This document shows, one piece after another, positions 52,013 to 64,000 of a stretch of 64,000 nt of DNA. A program made the position numbers and the translations under genes. Position 1 is the stretch's first letter; each line of letters opens with the position of its first letter. This stretch comes from Chondrosia reniformis (Eukaryota > Porifera > Demospongiae > Chondrillida > Chondrillidae). The notes beneath the pieces are model-generated. The model was not told the DNA's origin, ran no database searches, and saw nothing but the letters and a program-made list of their open reading frames with translations. The stretch covers positions 4,527,673-4,591,672 of the forward strand of contig OX359197.1 in the NCBI GenBank assembly GCA_947172415.1, in the 5' to 3' direction.

Positions 52013-55000
52013 ATGCTGTCGGTTGAAATTTGTATTAGTCATACTTCTGCTACAATATATTGCATTCTAGCAGCGCTCTGTAATTTCTCAGCCACAGCTG
52101 TACCCTTTGAAGATTTCATAGGACATCCATTTGGGAGTGGTGCCGGTGTCATAGTCATTAATGACTCCCCCACTGAGGGACTCCCCAGTCTGTGAGGCCT
52201 AGGTGTGAATGACTCCCAAGTCACTATTGCCTAGGTGTGAATGACTCCCCACTCACATTCGCCTAGGCATGAATGAATCCCTTCTAGATGAAATGACTCC
52301 CTGGGAGTCATTCCTGCCTAGAGGTGTTACTGACCCCTTGCACATTCGTTGCTCATTTGAGGACGACACGTTGAACAGGAATTTTCGAAAGCAGCAGCAA
52401 GCAAAGGTGCATGTTAAAACATGGTTACAAGATGAACACAGTAAGATGTATAAACTGTTACAAGACAAGAACTACCTGCAAGCAAAGCACAACCATGTGT
52501 CAGGTGATTGGTTCACCTTGATGTTAACACACTTAAAGTGAAACCACAATTGGCATGAGTCGCACTGAATCATGTGAAGATCATATGATTCAGGCAGTGC
52601 ACATGTGCAGTGAACAGAGATGAAGATGTGTTTCATCCGCTTCCTTTTTCCTGGCTGTGACTGGTTGGAGAGTGGAAATGGCTCCAAGGATTGTTGCTCT
52701 ATGCAGCGGAGCAAATGTACATCTCAACAGTAGCAAACTCCTCCATGGCACCCTTTCCGACCGTCACAGCATTTCAGTTCACCGCCAAAATGGGTGGGGA
52801 GTCACTCCCACCCAAGGGACGTCATTTCCGCCTAAGGCGCTAATGACGGGGGAGTCACTCCCGACGGGGAGTCATTTACGCCTCTGACACCGGTGACCAA
52901 TCGTTATCAGGATGTGATGAATGTAGCAAGAACGTGGAATTGTCCTCGCCTTTCCCTTTCTTTAACAGAACTTACATTCGTGCTAGTGTTAGTTGTATAG
53001 ATAAATAGAATTAAGTACATCGATATGGGGTGGCAACTACTTTCTAAAATAGAGTTAACGCTCTCTCTCTCTCGGCCGTATCGTTTTCGTTCCTCTCCAT
53101 TCTTGGCTTATATGTAAATAGAAATATAAGGCGGCACACCATGCACCGAGAAAGTGCGTCCTATTTTAGATGGTGTGTCCCAAAATAGATGCCATACCCT
53201 ACTTATACTTCGATGTGCTCAGTTTATATTTATTTAGTGAATAAATTTGTTGTCTATTTCCGCATTTATAGATTAACGTAAATGGAGTGTTGTCATTCGA
53301 AAACAGCCGTAGCCTTTTTGGGGACTCATTCCGACCTCCTGGTTTCCCTTATTCTGAAAGAGCTACTGTTGCACCATTTTGGTATGACAGCGATTTAAGG
53401 GGAACTGGAGTAATGTATTACAAATTTTGTACAAACCGCCAAATATACCTGGAAGAAATCACTACAACCATTGGAAAACTACTAGACAATCAGCAGTTCT
53501 TGCCAAACTCATGCTTAATAGTAACATGGGATAAAGTGGGTTACTACTCTGCGAAAACTGATTTAGTAAGTTGCAGTTGGACTATAAAAACTGCATGTTT
53601 GTGGCCTATCTATAATTGCATGTGACATGATGAATACATTATATGTAATATATTTGATGGTTAAGATTTTTATATGAATTCAGAAATCTAATATGATTGA
53701 TTTCAATGATTTTATGTCGAGTTTGCTGTCCAGTATACGTACAATGAAATGAAGTGACTTAAACTTGTGCTATTAAAATATACATTTGATTGTATATAGC
53801 TACTAGACAATTATAATTTGCACTGTACATGTAGCACTTCATTGTAGTTGTAAATTAAGTGTAAGATATGTAGATCTTGTACAACCAATTGCAACATCAG
53901 GAATGTGAAAATGAAAATTATATGCCCATGTTTGTATTGGGAAAAAAGTGTGATAATTAAATAGATTAGGCTAGAGGTCTATATATCATCCATATATCAT
54001 AGAGTACGGTAGTACTCTATAAGTAGGGATGGCCGAAAAAAAACATGGCCGCCCTATCTAATGTATTATCAATTAACACCTCGTAATTCAACAACGATAG
54101 GATTTTCGGTTGTATTCGAGTGTTTGCAGTCGTTTTTGCATGCTTTTCTAAAAGCCAAAATATGTTTCGATGCTCCACAACCTTCGCAAAGTGGTAAAAC
54201 CGAAATAGGCCAAATTCTGAAATTCCTCATTTTTTCTTCTTCTTCTTTATTCAAATGAGCTAGCGCTAACATGCGAACTTACGCAGGTACACACAAGTAC
54301 TAAATCGTCATTAATGTTTCCGAACTAGGGAATAGGCTACCCTAGATTTCAACGCGCTCTATCCGAAGCGTGTTACTTTTGAAAGTGCCAAATTTAGGGC
54401 CTCTTCGAACGCCATTTTTTAATTAAGTTTCAAATTCTCTCTATATAAATAAGTAACTCGAGTTAGAAAGATTGGAGGTACTGCCGCCCCCCGCGATCGA
54501 ATTACTTAGTCGCTTTGCAGGGCCGTTATACAGTCGTAGTCTTAACGATTATGGAGCCTTTAACATCCTAATCTGAATGTTAAAGTACGGTAGAAAACGT
54601 TTTTTACAAATTTGGGATCTTTTCGGACGCCATTTTTTAATTTAGAACTCTAGATTATATCGTCTATTCTGCTACTTTATTTCGAGTTTTCGCCAAGAAA
54701 ACTTTCAAAACAAATATTAACAAGAAAAAAGGGGCAATACAAGTTAAATAAAAACATTCAAAAATGAAGTTAAAAGTAGGGATGGCACTATAATAGTGAT
54801 TGGCACATCTAGAAAAAGTAACGAAACAAGAAAGTGATCATATGGTAAGGCTAACATTGCAGAAGTGGCATACTGAAACTTAACTATACACATCACTTCT
54901 ATGTTTGGGCGCATCGATCCCTACTTCTAGTATATCCATGATGCGCCCAAACATAGAAGTGATGTGTATAGTTAAGTTTCAGTATGCCACTTCTGCAATG

Positions 55001-58000
55001 TTAGCCTTACCATATGATCACTTTCTTGTTTCGTTACTTTTTCTAGATGTGCCAATCACTATTATAGTGCCATCCCTACTTTTAACTTCATTTTTGAATG
55101 TTTTTATTTAACTTGTTATATGTACACTTGAGCTATGATTTGCCTAAATATAAACGTGATGTGTATATTGGTTCAGTATGTCACTTCTGTATTATTAACC
55201 TTGTCACATGATATCTATACATGTCTTGTTTTGTTATTTTTTCCAGATGTAATAGTCATACACGGTTTTAATTATTGTTCCATGCATCTCTACTGCTAAC
55301 TCCTGAATCAATTTTTTTTATTGATACGGTGGAACGTCGATTATCCGAACTAATTGGGGATTGGCCTGTTCGTAAATTCAAAAAGTATGTATAATCAAAC
55401 AGCAAGCAGTTTCTCAACAAAAGTGTGTGAAAAGTGAAAAGTGAAAAGTATTTCTTCATTTCGCTTAAAAAACGGCTTTATATCAAAATCGTCGACTTTC
55501 CAATACATTATGTATTCAATTCCTTCGAAAATGAAGTAATAGCAGCCCCTTTCTTCAATCGTTTGCAGATCTCAAGCTTTCTGGTCTACACTTAGTAGTT
55601 CTCTTCCGGCCATTTTTTGCTGATTCAGCATCTTGCGACGACATCCGGATAATCAACGATTCGTATAATTGACGTTCCGATAATCGGCGTTCCACTGTAG
55701 TAAATATATTTTTTCTTAATTTTATTAATTATTGTATATAGTTAAATTCATTTCAAGTGGTCTTAGCAACAGATGGCAGAAGGTCTATAGCAATATTCAA
55801 TTATGCAGAAGGTGGAATTCAACAGTCATTTAGTACATATACAGGATTGTATGCCACTGTTGGATATAATGTTGGGGATGGAGTCAGGTCATTCACTGTT
55901 AATGGCTCCCTTACTGAAAATATTGGTGATATTGATGAAAACCCGGGAAATACTGGTACATTTGGACAGTGGATCTTTCGACTTGATATAGAACAATTTA
56001 TTTTAACTAGTCAAAGTCCTGCAAAACGTAAGCAGAATACATACAATCAAATAAAAGGGACTAAGAGATAGCCAATAAACATACCTATACAATATATAGA
56101 GGGGATTTATTAATAATCTCAGAGCTTTAAACGTTAAACCATAAAATTTCAATTGCCTGCCCTACTCGTCTCTCAAAAAGAGTTTAGCAAGCTTTATTCT
56201 GAGTGCAACTACAATTCACCTAACTCTTTTCTTTGTCACTCAAAAAAAGAGTACAGTCTATTAACAGAATAGGCTAATTTAAGCCTCATTCAACAGTATG
56301 TTAATACATCTTATGTATAACTGTTTCCTCTGCAGTTCCATCAGCTCCAGCAAATGTGTTGGTAGTGGATGCTGACAACACCAGTCTGTTGTTAATGTGG
56401 GATCCTCCAACCATTCCCAATGGAGTCATCTTGTCTTACAGAGTAGAGTATTTTGGTGTAGAGACTACATCAACAGTAAATAGTTCTTTCTATAACGTTA
56501 GGGATAAGACAGTTTACAATGTGACATCTACCTTTATTTATGACCTGGTGCCGTTTTCCACTTACAATATAACAGTTGCAGCAGCCACCAGCATCGGAGA
56601 AGGCCCTCCTTCCTCAATGGTAGCCAATATGACAGGAGAAGGAAGTAAGTGATTATTAATAAGTTTTGGATCAAATTTAATAAATGTTCCTTGTATTTTT
56701 CTGTATAGTTCCTTCCCCTCCGACCAACATAATTTTAATTAAAAGAAACTCTTCATCACTCAGGTTTGAGTGGAAATCTCCTCTCCTTCCACATGGCATC
56801 ATTAAATACTATTTGGTGACATACCATGGTGTAGAGACACTCAACCATGTGGATGATTCCTTCTCTTCTCTCAAGGAGAAGATGGTCAATGATACATCCA
56901 TGGAGGTAAAAGGATTGGAGCCATATTCAGAGTATGAAGTAAGAGTACAGGCTTCAAATGGTCATGCTCTGTCTGCTGGGAGAATGATTACAGGGAGGAC
57001 CCTGGAAGATGGTGAGCCTCTTATTTAAAATGGCTGATCCACACTTGCGGTGTACTGTCGACTATGATCATGACCAATGTTGGAACTGTTACCTCTGCAG
57101 TTCCATCAAGTCCAGTAAATGTGTTGGTAGTGGATGCTGACAACACCAGTCTGTTGTTAATGTGGGATCCTCCAACCTTTCCCAATGGAATCATCTTGTC
57201 TTACAGAGTAGAGTATTTTGGTGTAGAGACTACATCAACAGTAAATAGTTCTTTCTATAACGTTAGGGATAAGACAGTTTACAATGTGGCATCTACCTTT
57301 ATTTATGACCTGGTGCCGTTTTCCACTTACAATATAACAGTTGCAGCAGCCACCAGCATCGGAGAAGGCCCTCCTTCCTCAATGGTAGCCAATATGACAG
57401 AAGAAGGAAGTAAGTGATTATTAACACATTTTGAGTCAAATTAAGGTACCTATGTATTTTTCTGTATAGTTCCTTCCCCTCCGACGAAGATAATTTTGAT
57501 TGAAAGAAGCTCTAGATCACTCCTGTTTGAGTGGGAATCTCCTCTCCTTCCACACGGCATCATTAAATACTATTTGGTGACATACCGTGGTGTAGAGACA
57601 CTCAACCAGGTCGATGATTCCTTCTCTTCTCTCAAGGAGAAGGTAGCCAATGGTACATCCATGGAGTTGAAAGGATTGGTGCCATATTCCGAGTATGAAG
57701 TAAGAGTACAAGCTTCCAATGGTCTTGCTCTGTCTGATGGGAGAATGATTACAGGGAGGACCCTGGAAGATGGTGAGCCTCTAAATAATTAGAAATGGTT
57801 GATCCACACTTGCAGTGTACTGTCTGACCCATTCTGTCTCTGTTACCTCTGCAGTTCCATCAAGTCCACAAAATGTGTTGGCAGTGGTTGCTAACAACAC
57901 CAGTCTGTTGTTAATGTGGGATCCTCCAACCATTCCCAATGGAATCATCTTGTATTATAGAGTAGAGTATTTTGGTGTAGAGACTACATCAACAGTAAAC

Positions 58001-61000
58001 AGTTCTTTCTATGACATTAAGGATAAGGCAGTTTACAATATGACATCTACCATTATTTATGACCTGGTGTCGTTGTCCATTTACAATATAACAGTTGCAG
58101 CAGCCACCAGCATCGGAGAAGGCCCTCCTTCCTCAGTGGTAGCCAATATGACAGAAGAAGGAAGTTAGTGATTATTAACAAATTTTGAGTCAAATTAATG
58201 TTCCTATGTATGTATTTTTCTGTATAGTTCCTTCCCCTCCGACCAGCCTAATTTTGATTGAAAGAAGCTCTACATCACTGAGGTTTGAGTGGGAATCTCC
58301 TCTCTTTCCACATGGCATTATTGAATACTATTTGGTGACATACCGTGGTATAGAGACACTCAACCCTGTGGATGATTCCTTCTCTTCTCTCAAGGAGAAG
58401 GTAGCCAATGGTACATCCATGGAGGTAAAAGGATTGGAGCCATATTCAGAGTATGAAGTAAGAGTACAAGCTTCAAATGGTCACACTCTGTCTGCTGGGA
58501 GAATGATTACAGGGAGGACCTTGGAAGATGGTGAGCCTCTTAATAATTAGAAATGGTTGATCCACACTTGCGGTGTACTGCCTGACCAATGTTGGAACTG
58601 TTACCTCTGCAGTTCCATCAGCTCCAGTAAATGTGTTGGTAGTGGATGCTGACAACACCAGTCTGTTGTTAATGTGGGATCCTCCAACTATTCCCAATGG
58701 AATCATCTTGTCTTACAGAGTAGAGTATTTTGGTGTAGAGACTACATCAACAGTAAATAGTTCTTTCTATAACGTTAGGGATAAGACAGTTTACAATGTG
58801 GCATCTACCTTTATTTATGACCTGGTGCCGTTTTCCACTTACAATATAACAGTTGCAGCAGCCACCAGCATCGGAGAAGGCCCTCCTTCCTCAATGGTAG
58901 CCTATATGACAGAAGAAGGAAGTTAGTTATTAATAATAAGTTTTGAGTCAAATTAAAAATATTCTTATGTATTTTTCTGTATAGTTCCTTCCCCTCCGAC
59001 CAGCCTAATTTTGAGTGAAAGAAACTCTAGATTACTCAGGTTTGAGTGGGAATCTCCACTCCTTCCACACGGCATCATTGAATACTATTTGGTGACATAC
59101 CGTGGAGTAGAGACACTCAACCAGGTCGATGATTCCTTCTCTTCTCTCAAGGAGAAGGTAGCCAATGGTACATCCATGGAGGTAAAAGGATTGGAGCCAT
59201 ATTCAGAGTATGAAGTAAGAGTACAGGCTTCAAATGGTCGTGCACTGTCTGCTGGGAGAATGATTGCAAGGAGGACCTTGGAAGATGGTGAGCCTCTAAA
59301 TAATTTGAAATGGTTGATCCACACTTGCGGTGTACTGTCTGACCAATGTTGGAACTGTTACCTCTGCAGTTCCATCAGCTCCAGTAAATGTGTTGGTAGT
59401 GGATGCTGACAACACCAGTCTGTTGTTAATGTGGGATCCTCCAACCTTTCCCAATGGAATCATCTTGTCTTACAGACTAGAGTATTTTGGTGTAGAGACT
59501 ACATCAATAGTAAATAGTTCTTTCTATGACGTTAGGGACATGACAGTCTACAATGTGACATCTACCATTATTAATGAACTGGTGCCATTTTCCACTTACA
59601 ATATAACAGTTGCAGTAGCCACCAGCATCGGAGAAGGCCCTCCTTCCTCAATGGTAGCCAATATGACAAAAGAAGGAAGTAAGTGATTATTAACAAATTT
59701 TGAGTCAAATTAATGTTCCTATGTATTTTCTGTATAGTTCCTTCCCCTCCGACCAGCCTAATTTTGAGTGAAAGAAACTCTAGATCACTGATCAGGTTTG
59801 AGTGGGAATCTCCACTCCTTCCACACGGCATCATTGAATACTATTTGGTGACATACCGTGGAGTAGAGACACTCAACCAGGTCGATGATTCCTTCTCTTC
59901 TCTCAAGGAGAAGGTAGCCAATGGTACATCCATGGAGGTAAAAGGATTGGAGCCATATTCAGAGTATGAAGTAAGAGTACAGGCTTCAAATGGTCATGCT
60001 CTGTCTGCTGGGAGAATGATTGCAGGGAGGACCTTGGAAGATGGTGAGCCTCTTAATAATTAGAAATGGTTGATCTACGCTTGTGGTGTACTGCCTGACC
60101 AATGTTGGAACTGTTACCTCTGCAGTTCCATCAAGTCCAGTAAATGTGTTGGTAGTGGATGCTGACAACACCAGTCTGTTGTTAATGTGGGATCCTCCAA
60201 CCATTCCCAATGGAATCATCTTGTATTACAGAGTAGTGTATTTTGGTGCAGAGACTACATCAACAGTAAACAGTTCTTTCTATGACGTTAGGGACATGAC
60301 AGTCTACAATGTTACATCTACCTTTATTTATGACCTGGTGCCGTTTTCCACTTACAATATAACAGTTGCAGCAGCCACCAGCATTGAAGAAGGCCCTTCT
60401 TCCTCAATGGTAGCCAATATGACAAAAGAAGGAAGTTAGTGATTATTAGCAAATTTTGAGTCAAATTAAATAAATGTTCCTATGTATATTCTGTATAGTT
60501 CCTTCCCCTCCGACCAGCCTAATTTTGATTGAAAGAAGCTCCACATCACTCATGTTTGAGTGGGAATCTCCACTCCTTCCACACGGCATCATTGAATACT
60601 ATTTGGTGACATACCGTGGTGTAGAGACACTCAACCAGGTCGATGATTCCTTCTCTTCTCTCAAGGAGAAGGTAGCCAATGGTAAATCCATGGAGTTAAA
60701 AGGATTGGAGCCATATTCAGAGTATGAAGTAAGAGTACAGGCTTCAAATGGTCATGCTCTGTCTGCTGGGAGAATGACTGCAGGGAGGACACTGGAAGAT
60801 AGTACGTTAATTTTCATTTTTAAAAGTCCTGCATTAACTGATTTTGTCTTTTTAACCTATAGTACCAACAGCTCCAGTTAATATTAGTATTGTAGATGTA
60901 ACTTCAACCTCAATTACTATCTCTTGGCTGCAATCTTCTATTCCTAATGGCATTGTATTCATCTACGAAATTCGATTATTTGGTGTTGACAGTGTAAATC

Positions 61001-63700
61001 CAGTTTCTTCTGAATTCTTTGGATACGTAATACTGAATACTACAGAGACCATGATAGCTTTGTTAAATCTTGTTCCTTTTTCAAATTATAATGTACAAGT
61101 ACGCAGTAAAACTAATGCAGGGTTTGGGGCTTACAGTCATGGAAATAATATAAAAACTTTGGAAGATGGTAAGTTTCAATGTACGTATTTATAACTCTAT
61201 AAGCATACTGTAAAGCATGTAATTCTAACCTTAACACAAGTGCTGCTTTGTGTATTAATAGGTATATACATACATAACCATTTTTATGCAATGTACGTAT
61301 ATACTTACCTACATCTTTTTCATATTATCAGTGTCTGGAAAGTTTTAAAATCTCTAGTGTATTTCCTTCATATATGCTATAGTACCCAGCCCACCAGCCA
61401 ATGTGAGTATAAGAAATATAACCCTAAATAGTGTTCAAGTCCTTTGGAATCCTTCTGTTTGGCCTAACGGAGTCATAAGATCCTATCATTTACAAGTGAC
61501 TGATCATGATGGAAATCTAACAACCACACTCAATACTTCACTGTTGGAAGTAACACTTGAGCGTCTAGAACCATATTCTGTATACACTGTCTCTGTTTGT
61601 GCCTTTACGATCAAATGTTCAGCTAATATTAACCTTACAGCTAAAACTCTTGGAGGTATGTATACGTAGTTCTGTCTCGCTATGTATATAGGGATAGCCG
61701 CTAGACCATCCTATTCAATATATATCACCTATTTATTATTTATTATCATTGTTATTTTTATTAAATCACCAATAATGCGATTTTTGGTTACATTTGATTA
61801 TTTGTGATCATTTATTTATATATTCTTTTCTAAATGTCAAAATGTGCTTCCATGCTCTGCGGCATTTGCAAAATGGTTACACAGAAATAGGCCCAATTCT
61901 GAAATTCCTAAGTTTTCTTTTTTTCAATGAAAAAGAATTTAATATTATTAATCTAAAAAGGCACATACAAGTTAATTCTAAATCATCATATTTTTCTGAA
62001 CTAGTGTAATTGATAATTAATTTCTTTACTTATATATACATTTAATAAATGACCCTGCAGGATAAATTATTTACAACATTCTTGTGTTGTTTAAATAGAA
62101 AGTCCAATGATTACCGCAGAAAATGAAACATTAGTCTCAGTGAACAGAGATGACCCAATAATTCTCTCCTTCGCTATCACACAAACAGTACCCCCAGTGG
62201 AACCTACTGGCATCTTATGGACACTTAAAAACAGTGGTGGTGTATTAGAAATTGGAAATAGCAACGGAGATGATTATATACTTTCCAATGACAGGCTTAC
62301 TTTGACGATTCTAAAGGCAAAGCGGGCACATGCTGGCACCTACATTGTAAATGTTAGAAATGCAGTTGGAACCAATTCAGCCCAGATTACTCTTTTGGTA
62401 ATAGGAGGTAGGTAAAGTTGTTTTCATTTATTGTATAATCAACACAAAATTAGTTAATTTTGTGGGTAAATGTACATGTCTCTATTTTTGTCATCATACA
62501 GTATCCCCTCAAATTACTACTTTTCTGAGGAATTCAACTGTTGTGAAAGGCCAAAACCTCACTTTAACATGTGCTGCTAATGCAGACCCTAGGCCAGTGT
62601 TTGTGTGGAGATTTAAAGGAGAAAGGATTTCTACTGTTGCAAACAAATATGACATTGTCACTAACAGCAATATTAGTACACTGATAGTCATTGGGGTTAC
62701 AGGAAGTGATGAGGGAGACTATAAGTGTTCAGTTTCTAATAGATTTGGTCCAGATAGTACTTCTGCTTTCATTACCATACAAGGTATGTGGATATTTGAA
62801 TAACTGAGTTGCTTTAAAATTTCAATATCTTTACACATTTACAGAACCTCCAACATTTCTATCGACACCTTTAAAGACTCGTGATGTAGTTGAGGGTGAA
62901 GTGCTGACTGTAGAATGTCAAGCAAAGGCGAATCCAGCTCCATCAATAATCTGGATGAAGGAAAACTCCATCTTAAATATTAGTCTATCAGAAACGGAAA
63001 TAAATCGTGTGACAACCAGTACCATTGTTATAAATGATTTCAAATTAAGCAATGCTGGAATGTATACATGCATTGCCATAAATGAAATTGGAAATATATC
63101 ATCACCTGCATTTACTGTAAATATAGTAGGTTAGTAGATGTTTATATACATACGTAAATGCACATATACATATACGTACATATATTAATTATAAAATATT
63201 GTGCATGTATGTATTATGTAAATAATCGTGAATTAATGATAATATTGTACTTATATACTGTAAATACATATATATCATGTATATATATAATCTGCATTAA
63301 CCTTATTCAATTTACTTATTTGTTGCCATCAATCTCCCTTCAGTGAGACCTAGTATATCAGCTATAAAGGAGGACACTGACACTGTATTTCATGGTGGTG
63401 AACTTGAAAGGAAAGAAACATCTTCTGTTATGCTACAATGTACTGCTAGTGGTTTGCCTCGGCCTTCCATACAATGGCTAAGAAATGGAGCTATACTGCT
63501 AGGAGATGAGGCAAATTTAGTAGTTACTTCAGAAAGCATTGAGTCTGACAATGGTGATAGTATCTTGAATAGAACCAGTGTATTGCAAATCCCCAAACTA
63601 CAGTTAAGTGATGATGCTGAGTATGCCTGTAGAGCAGTGAATGGATTTGTAGCTCCAATAATTGGACAAAATGTATGGGAATTCAGGCTTGTTGTGAAAG
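52013..63700 (+). CDS. GPCR copy C: N-terminal half, first exon split by a transposon, runs past the window
   Basis: Exon 1 (52013-53002) is interrupted by the insertion at 52147-52889. NIDO exons are 53272-53565 and 55742-56027. FN3 exons: 56336-56644, 56709-57011, 57101-57409, 57470-57772, 57855-58163, 58228-58530, 58613-58921, 58985-59287, 59370-59678, 59738-60043, 60126-60434, 60499-60801, 60863-61168, 61383-61655. Ig exons: 62099-62407, 62502-62783, 62845-63129, 63344-63700. All of these after exon 1 are open, phase-consistent and homologous to copy A, which argues for recent or continuing constraint. The insertion puts stops into the signal-peptide exon, so normal secretion is not possible from this first exon. 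EGF, GAIN and 7TM exons would lie to the right of the window. Confidence 0.8.
52147..52889. mobile_element. 743-bp DNA transposon fragment in exon 1 of GPCR copy C
   Basis: Copy A reads GGTGCCGGTGACC. Copy C has CCGG at 52143-52146 and 52890-52893 around an insert beginning TGTCATAG and ending CTCTGACA; CCGGTG is shared if the element is trimmed by 2 bp. Ends are related inverted repeats (TGTCA...ATGACTCCCC). Both subterminal regions hold many GGGGAGTCATT motifs with spaced GCCTAGG. A TGTNR start and a 4-bp duplication resemble Ginger-type elements, but this is only a suggestion. The interior encodes a PHD finger on the minus strand. Confidence 0.8.
52472..52714 (-). CDS. PHD-finger fragment carried by the transposon in exon 1 of copy C
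   Basis: An 80-codon minus-strand frame. Residues about 34-79 form a PHD finger with the full Cys4-His-Cys3 order: HCTCALPES, MIQCDSCQLWFHFKCV and TWLCFACR. The domain is immediately followed by a stop, so it is the C-terminal end of a larger protein. PHD fingers bind histone H3 tails or serve as C-terminal modules in several transposon proteins. No transposase catalytic core is seen in the 743 bp, so the element is a deletion derivative that kept its C-terminal exon. Confidence 0.7.
   Translation of the reverse strand: MLRCIEQQSLEPFPLSNQSQPGKRKRMKHIFISVHCTCALPESYDLHMIQCDSCQLWFHFKCVNIKVNQSPDTWLCFACR
54001..55116. mobile_element. Composite element with a perfect 177-bp foldback in GPCR copy C intron 2
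   Basis: Absent from the matching intron of B (ATATCATCCATATTATATG, about 38295-38315) and of A. It starts AGAGTACGGTAGTACTCT and AAGTAGGGATGGCCG; its body runs to 54738. Arms 54739-54915 and 54940-55116 are perfect inverted repeats as read, with a 24-bp loop. Related to 35328-36668 but clearly diverged from it. No protein recognised. Confidence 0.8.
55327..55697. mobile_element. pogo/Tigger-like MITE, TA target duplication
   Basis: Ends CGGTGGAACGTCGATTATCC and, inverted, CAGTGGAACGCCGATTATCG, the typical pogo-type terminal motif, flanked by TA (55325-55326 and 55698-55699). It is missing from the same intron in copies A and B. No transposase frame is present in its 371 bp. Confidence 0.75.
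56336..60801 (+). repeat. Six tandem two-exon FN3 units in GPCR copy C, uneven period
   Basis: A-type exon starts are 56336, 57101, 57855, 58613, 59370 and 60126, giving spacings of 765, 754, 758, 757 and 756 bp. Units carry SLKEKVANG in B-type exons, against APKDKV in copy A. One B-type exon (59738-60043) has an in-frame 3-bp insertion (RSLIRFEW). All 12 exons are open. Unit number equals copy A, but the sequence is less uniform. Confidence 0.9.
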
Positions 63701-63773
63701 GTTAATATGCATTTCTACATTAACTAGTAATAAAATATACATGTGTACATACGTACCTGCAAAAAATTATATA

Positions 63774-63920
63774 GGGGACTTTATAAGATCTGAAGCCGAT
63801 CTTAAAGCTGTGATATCTCACCATTTGACTCTGGATTTTACCCCACCCACTCATGTCTCCAGAGTCAAATGATGAGACATCACAGCTATAAGATCGACTG
63901 CAGATCTTAATTAATATCCC
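63774..63920. mobile_element. Foldback MITE, copy C counterpart of 19350-19494
   Basis: Same inverted arms (GATCTGAAGCCGATCTTAAA at left, GATCGACTGCAGATC at right) and the same C-rich loop, in the intron after the Ig4 exon. Shared with copy A, so older than the duplication. Confidence 0.7.
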
Positions 63921-64000
63921 TTACTGATTAGGAAACCACAATTGCAAACTTTTGGTTTTTGGGAGTACTTACAGTGTATCAGCAGATAGCCACTTAAAAC

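Noticed and set aside
52657-52887. 76-codon plus-strand frame in the exon-1 insertion
   Set aside because: Overlaps subterminal repeats, shows no domain and is in a different frame from the receptor.
55327-55697. Minus-strand 63-codon frame in the pogo-like MITE as a possible transposase remnant
   Set aside because: No helix-turn-helix or DDE motif; the element is too short and only its ends are family-like.

Overview
This is animal nuclear DNA: AT-rich, with many short GT-AG introns, three related host gene segments and a dense population of transposons. A MKLP1/KIF23-type kinesin, an eIF2D homologue and a giant adhesion GPCR (NIDO, FN3, Ig, EGF, HRM, GAIN/GPS, 7TM) fit an early-branching metazoan with a compact exon structure. 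A demosponge is my best guess, but no species-level marker is visible.

Layout. 608-1002 (minus): the first two coding exons of an eIF2D homologue. It is divergent from 1240-6979 (plus), a complete 14-exon KIF23/MKLP1 gene of about 868 aa. 6980-9780: a spacer with a PIF/Harbinger-like element and duplicated repeats. 9781-26468 (plus): copy A, a complete 35-exon adhesion GPCR (about 3,106 aa by my exon model) with 14 FN3 domains. Twelve of these FN3 domains come from six tandem copies of a two-exon unit. 26.5-36.7 kb: a mosaic of two LINE copies, inverted duplicates of spacer sequence, a 412-bp terminal-inverted-repeat element and a foldback element with perfect arms. 36.9-41.4 kb: copy B, a clearly dead partial GPCR (NIDO plus six FN3 exons). 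41.7-42.6 kb: a detached fragment of a GPCR intron. 42.7-45.2 kb: unique DNA with telomere-like repeats, a spliced Merlin-type transposase and a tandem repeat. 45.28-50.02 kb: copy C of KIF23, lacking exons 1-4. 52.0-64.0 kb: copy C of the GPCR, running off the window end, with its signal-peptide exon split by a transposon whose reverse strand carries a PHD finger.

The kinesin-spacer-GPCR segment was therefore duplicated, broken and reinvaded. The paralogous copies supply empty sites for several transposon insertions, so target-site duplications can be read directly. The FN3 arrays of A and C have the same number of units, but A is homogenised to an exact 744-bp period and C is not, which points to local concerted evolution. 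Because A and C are very similar, haplotypes placed in tandem by an assembler must be excluded before the duplication is taken as real.

Exon limits were set by eye from splice sites, phase continuity and domain alignment. Family names rest on remembered family sequences, not on a search.
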